In this document: positions 1 to 5,647 of the stretch, piece after piece | Layout: each line of letters begins with the position of its first letter | Numbering within the stretch: position 1 is the first letter of the stretch | NCBI GenBank assembly: GCA_022701475.1 | Contig: JAKOOI010000460.1 | Span: 1-6,070 of the forward strand | Direction: 5' to 3' | DNA: 6,070 nucleotides | Origin: Weeksellaceae bacterium | Lineage (GTDB): Bacteria > Bacteroidota > Bacteroidia > Flavobacteriales > Weeksellaceae | Translations under genes and position numbers: made by a program | The notes under the pieces: generated by a model | Told to the model about the DNA's origin: nothing | What the model saw: only the letters and a program-made list of their open reading frames with translations | Database searches by the model: none

Positions 1-307
1 AGAAGATGCTGACAAAGCGATGGATGCAGCGGCATGCATCAGCTGCGGAGCCTGTGTAGCGTCCTGTAAAAACGGATCCGCTATGCTGTTCGTAGGAGCC
101 AAGGTATCCCAGTTTGCCCTGTTGCCGCAGGGAAGGGTAGAAGCCAAACGAAGGGTACTGAACATGGTGAAAGCCATGGATGATGAAGGCTTCGGAAACT
201 GTTCCAATACCGGAGCGTGTGAAGTGGAATGTCCAAAAGGGATTTCCCTTGAAAACATTGCCCGTATGAACAGAGAATACATCGTGGCATTCGCCGACAG
301 AGGATGA
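1..307 (+). CDS. sdhB: Succinate dehydrogenase/fumarate reductase iron-sulfur subunit, C-terminal part (5' truncated by window)
   Basis: This is the C-terminal third or so of the iron-sulfur subunit of succinate:quinone oxidoreductase, which passes electrons from the flavoprotein SdhA to the membrane subunit and quinone. The reading frame is open from base 2 with no start in the window. The fragment has the cluster motif [11 protein letters not shown] (about bases 35-67) and, later, the spaced motif [12 protein letters not shown]. By family knowledge the first three cysteines of the first motif plus the final Cys-Pro cysteine hold the [4Fe-4S] centre. The fourth cysteine of the first motif and the first two of the second hold the [3Fe-4S] centre. 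The N-terminal [2Fe-2S] domain and SdhA/SdhC would lie off the left edge. The stop is TGA at 305-307, followed by a terminator, so this is the last gene of its operon. Confidence 0.93.
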   Translation, partial: EDADKAMDAAACISCGACVASCKNGSAMLFVGAKVSQFALLPQGRVEAKRRVLNMVKAMDDEGFGNCSNTGACEVECPKGISLENIARMNREYIVAFADRG

Positions 308-330
308 TAAAACAATAAGTAAATAAAAGC

Positions 331-364
331 AAAGGCAGTCGTAATGACTGCTTTTGTTTTTTAT
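331..364. terminator. Hairpin terminator between converging sdhB and XRE gene
   Basis: The left arm AAAGGCAGTC (331-340) pairs with GACTGCTTTT (346-355) around the loop GTAAT; the only imperfect pair is one G-T wobble. A T-rich run follows on the plus strand (G then six T, to about 362). Read on the minus strand the stem is also followed by a fairly T-rich stretch, so it could end the minus-strand regulator gene whose stop is at 361-363. A shared bidirectional terminator is an inference from geometry. Confidence 0.85.
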
Positions 365-732
365 AAATCTACATTCTGAAGTTTTATTTTTAGTGCAGTA
401 ATTTCAGATTTCAGGTATTCTTTATCAGCTTTTAAATCTGTTATTTGCCTTTCATACTGTTCTATGGCTTTCTGGGATAGTTGTAAATTATAATTATATA
501 ATAAAAGTATATTATCTCGGACACTAGAATCCAAATCAGGCGATTCGATCAGTGAAATCACCGGGATCCCCAAAACATCTGCTATTCTTTTCAGCTTTTC
601 CAGACTGGGCGATACATCATCTCTCTCATATTTTCTGTAAGTAGAGATATCAATACCTACTTGTTCTGCCATATAATCAGCACTTAAATTCTTTTCTGTT
701 CTTTTTGATCTTATTTTTTTTCCTATCAGCAT
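361..732 (-). CDS. XRE-family helix-turn-helix transcriptional regulator with C-terminal coiled coil
   Basis: A 123-residue DNA-binding regulator. Residues about 5-60 form an XRE/Cro-C1 helix-turn-helix. The second helix is around SADYMAEQVG (17-26), and the recognition helix around ISTYRKYER (29-37) carries the typical S-x-Y-x-K-Y/W-E pattern. Then comes PSLEKLKRIADVLG (42-55), the usual closing helices. Residues about 72-121 are a charged, leucine-spaced helical stretch that looks like a coiled coil for dimerisation; no ligand-binding or peptidase domain is present. The ATG at 730-732 has a TAnnTTTG box 17 bases upstream, which supports this start. It is divergent from the lipoprotein gene at 906, with a perfect inverted repeat between them, so it may control itself, that gene, or both. 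HTH-plus-coiled-coil regulators are common in flavobacteria and the target cannot be deduced from sequence alone. Confidence 0.88.
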   Translation of the reverse strand: MLIGKKIRSKRTEKNLSADYMAEQVGIDISTYRKYERDDVSPSLEKLKRIADVLGIPVISLIESPDLDSSVRDNILLLYNYNLQLSQKAIEQYERQITDLKADKEYLKSEITALKIKLQNVDL

Positions 733-749
733 GGTAAAGTTTTATAATG

Positions 750-757
750 CAAATGTA
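750..757 (-). promoter_or_regulatory. Bacteroidota -7 promoter box for the XRE regulator gene
   Basis: The minus strand reads TACATTTG, an exact match to the Bacteroidota TAnnTTTG box, ending 17 bases before the regulator ATG. Initiation would fall roughly at 743-746 and give a very short 5' leader. No good TTTG -33 element is found at the usual 17-23 base spacing; that place is instead occupied by the start of an inverted repeat (778-804). Confidence 0.6.
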
Positions 758-777
758 ACAAAAATGCAGGACAGGTA

Positions 778-804
778 AATAATTCATCAAAAAAGTGAAT
801 TATT
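778..804. promoter_or_regulatory. Candidate operator: 9-bp perfect inverted repeat in the divergent intergenic region
   Basis: AATAATTCA (778-786) and TGAATTATT (796-804) are perfect inverted copies separated by 9 bases. Centre-to-centre spacing of the arms is 18 bases, close to two helical turns, as expected for a dimeric regulator. The site covers the -33 position of the XRE gene promoter and lies about 50 bases upstream of the -7 box of the divergent lipoprotein gene. Binding by the adjacent XRE protein is an inference. The arms are AT-rich, so a chance origin is possible. Confidence 0.45.
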
Positions 805-851
805 ACATTGAAAAGAGGATTTATATTTTATTTTTTATATTTTTAAATGAG

Positions 852-859
852 TAAATTTG
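852..859 (+). promoter_or_regulatory. Candidate -7 promoter box for the lipoprotein gene at 906
   Basis: TAAATTTG matches TAnnTTTG exactly. At 21 bases upstream is TTTA (827-830), a one-mismatch -33 element, in a very AT-rich stretch. A start near 864-867 would leave a leader of about 40 bases before ATG 906. The purine-rich AGGAGA at 882-887 lies 18 bases from the ATG, too far for an ordinary Shine-Dalgarno. Confidence 0.5.
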
Positions 860-905
860 CTTTAATCTTAGGAGATATTCCAGGAGAAACATTAAACTTA
901 TAATT

Positions 906-1553
906 ATGAAGACCATTTTAAAATCAGCCCTTTTTCTATTTCTTCCGTTGATATTTAATTCGTGCAGCGAAGATGAAGCGTTGCCGGAAAAGAATGCAAT
1001 TGAAATAAGCGCAAAAAATCATTCAAAAAACGGTGATCAGTTATTACGTGGGGAAAATCCGCGGGAATTATATAATGCAGTGGTTGATTCAAGAGATCAG
1101 AATGAAACGTATCAGTCATTAAATCCAAGGCAGAAATCATTAGTTTGGCAAGGCAAGTATGATGATTTTCTAGACAATTCTGAATTAAATGAAGAGGAAC
1201 TGGGATTCATCAACAACTTGAAATCTACATTGACAGAAGAGTTTTTCACGGATATTGAAAGTAATTATAATTCTGATGATATTAAATTACTGGAAATAAA
1301 AGCAGGACAGCTTTTTGGTACTGCAAGAGGACTTTCACTATTTTACAGTATGGAAACTGTTTATAAAAATAACACTGCAGCTACTGAGAGAAATTGTTTC
1401 TGGTGTAATAATCTGCTGGTATCAGTAGATGGCCCTTGCCATATTGAATATTTCAATGGAGTTCCGCAATATGTAGAGGCCGTTACCATCAAAAAGACAC
1501 GTTTTTGGATAACTACAGGTACTTATGAATCAGTTCAGGCCTGCACTCCGTAA
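906..1553 (+). CDS. Putative surface-exposed lipoprotein, bacteriocin fulvocin C-related type
   Basis: A 215-residue lipoprotein. Residues 1-20 are a signal peptide (Lys2 and Lys6, hydrophobic core, lipobox-like FNSC with Cys20 as the lipidated residue). The residues right after it, SEDE, fit the acidic lipoprotein export signal described in Flavobacterium (S followed by acidic residues), so surface display is likely. The middle (about 53-112) is helical, with a segment like 'SLNPRQKSLVW...NEEELGFINNLKSTLT', which resembles the body of flavobacterial proteins annotated 'bacteriocin fulvocin C-related'. The C-terminal part has Cys164, Cys167, Cys178 and Cys213, enough for two disulfides, fewer than the eight cysteines I recall for Myxococcus fulvocin C itself. 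Toxic activity is not shown by the sequence, and an immunity, adhesion or plain surface role is equally open. The next ORF overlaps its last 29 bases on the same strand. Family call moderate, lipoprotein call strong. Confidence 0.72.
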   Translation: MKTILKSALFLFLPLIFNSCSEDEALPEKNAIEISAKNHSKNGDQLLRGENPRELYNAVVDSRDQNETYQSLNPRQKSLVWQGKYDDFLDNSELNEEELGFINNLKSTLTEEFFTDIESNYNSDDIKLLEIKAGQLFGTARGLSLFYSMETVYKNNTAATERNCFWCNNLLVSVDGPCHIEYFNGVPQYVEAVTIKKTRFWITTGTYESVQACTP

Positions 1554-2400
1554 CTTATTTTGCACATCATGCAGATATAGCTTATTAAAAATTATTTTAA
1601 TAGGCTTTTGTTTTTTTACAAAATTATATTCACAAAATTTCCGGCTCAAAAAGGATTCGGTGTTTATTGAAAATTATCAGATTGAACTTTATGGTACCCT
1701 GAATCAGATATTTGTTTCTGCAGAGGGTGCTGTTGAAATTCCTTTACAAAGTATAAATAGTTCTGACAGTCTTTTAATATCGGATCTGAATCAGAATATC
1801 CATTACAGCCTTCACAGGAATGAAGTCAAGATTCACCATACGGTTCTGTCATTTTCCACAGGAAAAATAATTGAAACCGTTGTGCTCAGCAATAAGAAAA
1901 AAGAATCGCTGATCGGGATAACAGATACCGGCAGTTCTTCAAAATTATACATGAAAGCGGATGCGGTTAAAATTGTTGAAATTCCGGAAAATCAATTGAA
2001 TGTCAATAAGAAGATAAAGAAAATAAGATATTATTTCAGTGGCGGAAGGCATCCCGTTTCAGGAGTGAAAATAGACAAAGAAAATACAAAGATCATCCCT
2101 GTATTATTTACATGTGATGCTATAGATTGCAAAAACCCTGAGAGACTGATTCCGGATATTGAGGTTAATTTTGAAAAAGGCAGTAAGTATCTGGAAATAG
2201 ATGTCAGCCATAGAAATATTGTGATTGATGAAACTTTTAAAAATATATATATCGGATTTTTTGCTAAAGACAGCTTTGTCATGAAAATGAAGAAAACAGA
2301 TAAAATAGGTGAAAATAAATGTTATAATGCCGGGCCGGAATTGGAATGGTTCAGGGAAGCTACCTATCACTGTCCTGTCATTTTTCTTGTTGTTGAATGA
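1525..2400 (+). CDS. Exported protein of unknown function, overlapping the preceding lipoprotein gene
   Basis: I do not recognise a named family. The 291-residue product has a hydrophobic stretch LLKIILIGFCFFTKLYSQ (20-37) that looks like a signal peptide, probably cut near residues 36-38. The rest is rich in alternating hydrophobic beta-strand patterns. The region around 145-248 (SGG-RHPVSGVKI, then DAIDCKNPERLIPD, then KYLEIDVSHRNIVI, then IYIGFF) resembles the C-terminal beta-sandwich of many uncharacterised Bacteroidota exported proteins; this is only a pattern impression. Cys197/Cys202 and Cys266/Cys283 could form disulfides in the periplasm or outside. ATG 1525 is the only ATG, GTG or TTG start in this frame that keeps the signal peptide, but it gives an unusually long 20-residue N-region and overlaps the upstream gene by 29 bases. 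It is probably co-transcribed with that gene. The AT-rich composition is unlike the downstream genes. Confidence 0.7.
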   Translation: MNQFRPALRNLFCTSCRYSLLKIILIGFCFFTKLYSQNFRLKKDSVFIENYQIELYGTLNQIFVSAEGAVEIPLQSINSSDSLLISDLNQNIHYSLHRNEVKIHHTVLSFSTGKIIETVVLSNKKKESLIGITDTGSSSKLYMKADAVKIVEIPENQLNVNKKIKKIRYYFSGGRHPVSGVKIDKENTKIIPVLFTCDAIDCKNPERLIPDIEVNFEKGSKYLEIDVSHRNIVIDETFKNIYIGFFAKDSFVMKMKKTDKIGENKCYNAGPELEWFREATYHCPVIFLVVE

Positions 2401-2475
2401 TGTTTCCTATGATTTACAAAATAAATAAATGAGCGTATTTTTTTTTAGTTAAATCTTTCTTAAAACCCATATTAA

Positions 2476-2508
2476 TTTGTATTAAGTTTATTGAAAAACT
2501 TATTTTTG
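2476..2508 (+). promoter_or_regulatory. Bacteroidota promoter for the thioredoxin-like lipoprotein gene
   Basis: TTTG (2476-2479) and TATTTTTG (2501-2508, an exact TAnnTTTG) are separated by 21 bases, within the spacing known for Bacteroidota primary sigma factor promoters. Initiation would be near 2513-2515, leaving a leader of about 14 bases before ATG 2528 with no Shine-Dalgarno, which is normal for this phylum. Confidence 0.7.
2483..2502. promoter_or_regulatory. Inverted repeat inside the promoter spacer, possible operator
   Basis: TAAGTTT (2483-2489) and AAACTTA (2496-2502) are perfect 7-bp inverted copies around ATTGAA. The dyad fills the spacer between the -33 and -7 elements and includes the first two bases of the -7 box. 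A bound dimer there would block RNA polymerase. Short and AT-rich, so chance is a real alternative. Confidence 0.25.
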
Positions 2509-2527
2509 CGTAATTATAAAATTCGAA

Positions 2528-4093
2528 ATGAAAAAATATCTTTTATTGTTTATCATTGCAGTTTTTGCAATGTCCTGCTCTAAAAAAGTTGAAGTAAAAG
2601 GAAAAATCACAGGAGGTTCTCCGCTGGAAAGAATAGAGTTTATCGAAGCTTCCGGAGTAGCCACTTTACCGCTTACCAACATCGGAGTGAACAAAGACGG
2701 AAGCTTTGCCGGAAGCTTTGAAGCCCCGAGAAGCGGAATGTACGTGATTTCCTATGGCGGGAAACAGAATTTAATTTACCTGAAAGGCGGTCAGAAACTG
2801 GAGATTTCCGGAAGTGCACTGACTTTTCCTACGGAATATGTGATTACCGGTGATGCCAAAAAGAACAATGACTTCTTTACTGCCACTCAAAAATATCTTT
2901 CTACCTATGCTCAGAAAGTCAACATGAACGAGCTGCTGGGAAAAGATGAAAATACCTTCTTGAAAGGAATGGAAAAAGTTCAGGCCGATATCACTAAAAA
3001 TATCGAGGAAAACGAAAAGAAATTCAGTCCTGACAGTGAAATGGTAGCCTGGAAGAAAAATGACCTTGCCAGTACTTTGCTTACCATCATGAACCAGTAC
3101 GAAATGAGCCATAAGCAAATGGGGAACCCGTCTTTCAAAGTAACGAAAGCATTTACCGATTTTACCAATAAGCTTGAAGAGAACAAAGAAGTGATGGTAA
3201 AGGAAAATCCTTATTACAGACAATATCTTCTGGGGAAAATGAGTGCAGATTTCCAGAAATATGCACAGGCCAACAGTGCCGGAAAAACGGATATCACCAC
3301 TTCAGAACTGTTTGCGGAATACCTGAAGAAAAATCAGAAAGACCTTTCTCAGACAGCTAAGGATTACCTGTTGGCCTATGTGATGGCCCAGTCTGATATT
3401 CACCCGGGATCACCTGCGAAAACCGTTGAGAAAATCAAGAAGATTATTGATGCCGATATCAAAGACAATACCGTTAAGGAAGACCTGAAGAAAATCCAGT
3501 TTGCGATCAACGGGTTCAAGATCGGGGAGCAGGCTCCTGAAGCTTCATTGGTAAAAGCAGACGGAAAGTCTTTTGCTTTTTCTGAAAACAAAGGGAAACC
3601 GTATATGCTGGCATTCTATGCATCATGGAATCCTTACATCGGGGAAGCTACCGTTCCTGTATTGAAGGAAATCGTAAACTTCTACAAAACCAAGATGAAC
3701 TTTGTTTTTGTAAATGTGGATGATACCAAAGACCAGTTTACAAAAACCAGCAGCTCTTTGCTGAAAGGAATTGCCGGAACCAATGTATATGCTGACGGAG
3801 GACTGAATTCTGACATCGCCAAAAAATACGGAATCTACGGATTCAAGCTGCCTTGCTTCATTATTGTAGACAAAGACGGCAAAATCGCCAGCAAGCCGTT
3901 CTTCAATCTTGGAGATCCTGAGCTGGTAACCGTATTGGATAAGCAGACCGGACTTTCCGCACCGAAAGTAAACCCTAACGTTCAGCTGCAGCAGGGAGCA
4001 GGAATGGATCCTGCCGTAGTAGCTGCCCAGCAACAGGCCGCTGCCGCTGCCCAACAGCAGCAGGCAAACCCGCAGCCGGCCCAGACAAAATAA
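2528..4093 (+). CDS. TlpA-like lipoprotein with thioredoxin-fold domain lacking the CxxC cysteines
   Basis: A 521-residue lipoprotein. Residues 1-17 form the signal peptide (KKYLLLFIIAVFAMSC, lipidated Cys17). SKK follows the Cys, with no acidic export signal, so the protein probably stays on the periplasmic side. Residues about 20-110 look like the DUF4369-type beta domain that precedes thioredoxin domains in Bacteroidota; about 115-330 are lysine/glutamate-rich helices. Residues about 332-475 are a TlpA/AhpC-TSA-type thioredoxin fold: GEQAPEASLVKADGKSF, then LAFYASWNPYIGE (361-373), then FVNVDD, then the cis-proline loop LPCFIIVDKDG (441-451). Where active relatives have WCxxC, this one has W-N-P-Y-I, so dithiol exchange is not possible. 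The tail (about 486-521) is rich in Gln, Ala and Pro. ATG 2528 follows a well-spaced promoter, and a strong terminator follows the stop. The fold call is firm; a redox, chaperone or scaffold role is unknown. Confidence 0.88.
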   Translation: MKKYLLLFIIAVFAMSCSKKVEVKGKITGGSPLERIEFIEASGVATLPLTNIGVNKDGSFAGSFEAPRSGMYVISYGGKQNLIYLKGGQKLEISGSALTFPTEYVITGDAKKNNDFFTATQKYLSTYAQKVNMNELLGKDENTFLKGMEKVQADITKNIEENEKKFSPDSEMVAWKKNDLASTLLTIMNQYEMSHKQMGNPSFKVTKAFTDFTNKLEENKEVMVKENPYYRQYLLGKMSADFQKYAQANSAGKTDITTSELFAEYLKKNQKDLSQTAKDYLLAYVMAQSDIHPGSPAKTVEKIKKIIDADIKDNTVKEDLKKIQFAINGFKIGEQAPEASLVKADGKSFAFSENKGKPYMLAFYASWNPYIGEATVPVLKEIVNFYKTKMNFVFVNVDDTKDQFTKTSSSLLKGIAGTNVYADGGLNSDIAKKYGIYGFKLPCFIIVDKDGKIASKPFFNLGDPELVTVLDKQTGLSAPKVNPNVQLQQGAGMDPAVVAAQQQAAAAAQQQQANPQPAQTK

Positions 4094-4118
4094 AATAATT
4101 TAAAATCAATACAGATAG

Positions 4119-4146
4119 AAACCTTATCCCCGGATAAGGTTTTTTT
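4119..4146 (+). terminator. Strong intrinsic terminator after the TlpA-like gene
   Basis: AAACCTTATCC (4119-4129) pairs perfectly with GGATAAGGTTT (4132-4142) around two bases (in practice a four-base CCCG loop), followed by more T to give an eight-T run (4140-4147 less its final A). It lies 25 bases past the stop and just before the rlmD promoter, so it separates the two transcription units. Confidence 0.9.
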
Positions 4147-4151
4147 ATTTG

Positions 4152-4159
4152 TACTTTTG
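4152..4159 (+). promoter_or_regulatory. Candidate -7 promoter box for rlmD
   Basis: TACTTTTG matches TAnnTTTG exactly. No TTTG -33 element is found at normal spacing; that place falls in the terminator stem of the previous gene. The box contains the TTG at 4157 that could otherwise be taken as the gene start, so transcription from here would begin downstream of that codon and favours ATG 4205. Confidence 0.55.
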
Positions 4160-4204
4160 CAGACTGAAGCGGAAACGTTTCATGTAGGAAAAATAGAAAT
4201 CAGA

Positions 4205-5617
4205 ATGAGTAAGAGAAAGAGTAAAAATATAGTTCTTGAAAATATAAGGCTGGTCACTGCCGGCGCTAAAGGAATTGCTATCGGCCGCACGGATGAAGGG
4301 AAAACCGTAATGGTTTCAGGAGCCATCCCGGGAGATCTCGTGAATGTAAGGGTAAAAAAGGCAAAGTCCAAATATTATGAGGGCGAAGCGGTAGACCTGC
4401 TGGAGAAATCGCCGGACCGGGTAGACCCGAAATGCATCCACTTCGGGGTATGTGGAGGATGCAAGTGGCAGAATATGAGCTATGAAAAACAGCTTCACTT
4501 TAAACAGGAAGAAGTCTACAACAATATCAAAAGAATCGGGGGAATCGAAAACTTCGAAACCTTGCCGATCCTGGGTTCCGGAGAACAGTATTTCTACAGG
4601 AATAAAATGGAATTTTCCTTTTCCAATTCGCGTTGGCTTACCCAGTATGAGATCAGTTCGGAAGAAAACTTCGGGAGCCGTGATGCCTTAGGCTTTCATA
4701 TCCCGGGAATGTGGAGCAAGATCCTTGACCTTAAAGAATGCTTCCTGCAGGAAGAGCCATCCAATAGCATCAGGCTGGCCGTAAAAGAATATGCTGTACA
4801 AAACGGCCTGGACTTTTTTGATGTAAGAAACCATGACGGATTCCTGAGAACCCTCATGATGAGGCAGAATTCCGGAGGAGAATGGATGGTGCTGTTCCAG
4901 CTGTACCGTGAAGAAAAAGAGAACCGTGAGAAGCTGTTCGAATTCCTGATTGAAACTTTCCCGCAGATCAAAACATTGGTGTATGCCATCAATCCGAAGC
5001 CAAACGATTCGATCTATGACCTTGATATTAACATTTATCACGGCGAAGGCTTCCTGATGGAGGAAATGGATGGCCTCCGGTTCAAGATCGGCCCCAAATC
5101 ATTCTTCCAGACCAATTATAAGCAAGCGCTGGAACTGTACCGTAAAACTCTTGAGTTTGCTGATCTGAAAGGAGATGAAGTGGTGTACGATTTATATACC
5201 GGAACGGGAACCATCGCCCAGTATGTTGCCCGGAAAGCAAAACAGGTCATCGGGATTGAATCCGTACAGGAAGCCATTGATGCTGCGGTAGAACATGCTG
5301 AGCTGAACGGCCTTACCAACACGACCTTCTATTGCGGGGACATGAAGGATATCTTCAATGAAGAATTCCTCGCTACCCATCCGAAAGCAGATGTCCTGAT
5401 TACAGACCCGCCGAGAGACGGAATGCATCAGAAGGTAGTGGAACAGATCCTGAATCTGGCACCTGAAAAAGTGGTGTATGTAAGCTGTAATTCGGCAACA
5501 CAGGCCAGGGACCTTGCTTTGATGAAAGACCATTATACCGTAGTGAAAATCCTGCCGGTAGACATGTTCCCGCAAACCCACCATGTGGAAAATATCGCTT
5601 TGCTGATAAAGAAATAA
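4205..5617 (+). CDS. rlmD: 23S rRNA (uracil(1939)-C(5))-methyltransferase RlmD
   Basis: A 470-residue cytoplasmic RNA methyltransferase of the RumA/TrmA family, transferring a methyl group from S-adenosylmethionine to C5 of the uridine equivalent to E. coli U1939 of 23S rRNA. Residues about 5-66 form the TRAM RNA-binding domain. Cys77, Cys83, Cys86 (in CIHFGVCGGCKWQ) and Cys179 (LKECF) match the four ligands of the family's [4Fe-4S] cluster. The catalytic domain has FQTN (301-304), the SAM-binding loop DLYTGTGT (329-336), DPPRDG (401-406), the nucleophile Cys428 in VVYVSCNS and the probable general base Glu462 in FPQTHHVENIALL. All key residues are intact. The frame is open from a TTG at 4157, but that codon lies within the promoter box and the 16 extra residues are not TRAM-like, so ATG 4205 is preferred. 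Paralogues in the family share these motifs, so the exact uridine is inferred. Confidence 0.93.
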   Translation: MSKRKSKNIVLENIRLVTAGAKGIAIGRTDEGKTVMVSGAIPGDLVNVRVKKAKSKYYEGEAVDLLEKSPDRVDPKCIHFGVCGGCKWQNMSYEKQLHFKQEEVYNNIKRIGGIENFETLPILGSGEQYFYRNKMEFSFSNSRWLTQYEISSEENFGSRDALGFHIPGMWSKILDLKECFLQEEPSNSIRLAVKEYAVQNGLDFFDVRNHDGFLRTLMMRQNSGGEWMVLFQLYREEKENREKLFEFLIETFPQIKTLVYAINPKPNDSIYDLDINIYHGEGFLMEEMDGLRFKIGPKSFFQTNYKQALELYRKTLEFADLKGDEVVYDLYTGTGTIAQYVARKAKQVIGIESVQEAIDAAVEHAELNGLTNTTFYCGDMKDIFNEEFLATHPKADVLITDPPRDGMHQKVVEQILNLAPEKVVYVSCNSATQARDLALMKDHYTVVKILPVDMFPQTHHVENIALLIKK

Positions 5618-5631
5618 TTAAGTTATATTTG
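5599..5631 (+). promoter_or_regulatory. Bacteroidota promoter for the DUF6452-like lipoprotein gene
   Basis: TTTG (5599-5602, inside the end of rlmD) and TATATTTG (5624-5631, an exact TAnnTTTG) are 21 bases apart, the same spacing as the promoter at 2476-2508. Initiation near 5636-5638 would leave about 10 bases before ATG 5648. The gene may also be read through from rlmD, since only 30 bases separate them and no terminator is visible. Confidence 0.65.
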
Positions 5632-5647
5632 AACAGAATCAGTCTTT

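Noticed and set aside
2166..2173. TAATTTTG box inside the exported-protein gene
   Set aside because: An exact TAnnTTTG match but within coding sequence with no downstream start; it shows that single boxes occur by chance in AT-rich DNA.
311..2432. AT-rich near-repeat (AATAA-GTAAATAAA against AAATAAATAAAT) at both edges of the accessory segment, as a possible target duplication
   Set aside because: The match is imperfect and low-complexity, and no transposase, integrase or terminal inverted repeat accompanies it.
2401..2446. Possible terminator after the exported-protein gene
   Set aside because: There is a nine-T run at 2438-2446 but only a weak AT stem (AAATA/TATTT) before it, so an intrinsic terminator is not supported.
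2771..3223. 150-codon open frame on the minus strand inside the TlpA-like gene
   Set aside because: It lies wholly antisense to a clear lipoprotein gene, its product has no recognisable motif, and no promoter box precedes it; a shadow of coding bias.
4157..4204. N-terminal extension of RlmD from TTG 4157
   Set aside because: The TTG is part of the TACTTTTG promoter box, the added 16 residues do not resemble the TRAM domain start, and ATG 4205 gives a family-typical 470 residues.
5192..5584. 130-codon open frame on the minus strand inside rlmD
   Set aside because: Antisense to the catalytic domain of RlmD, where motif conservation explains the sequence; no independent coding evidence.
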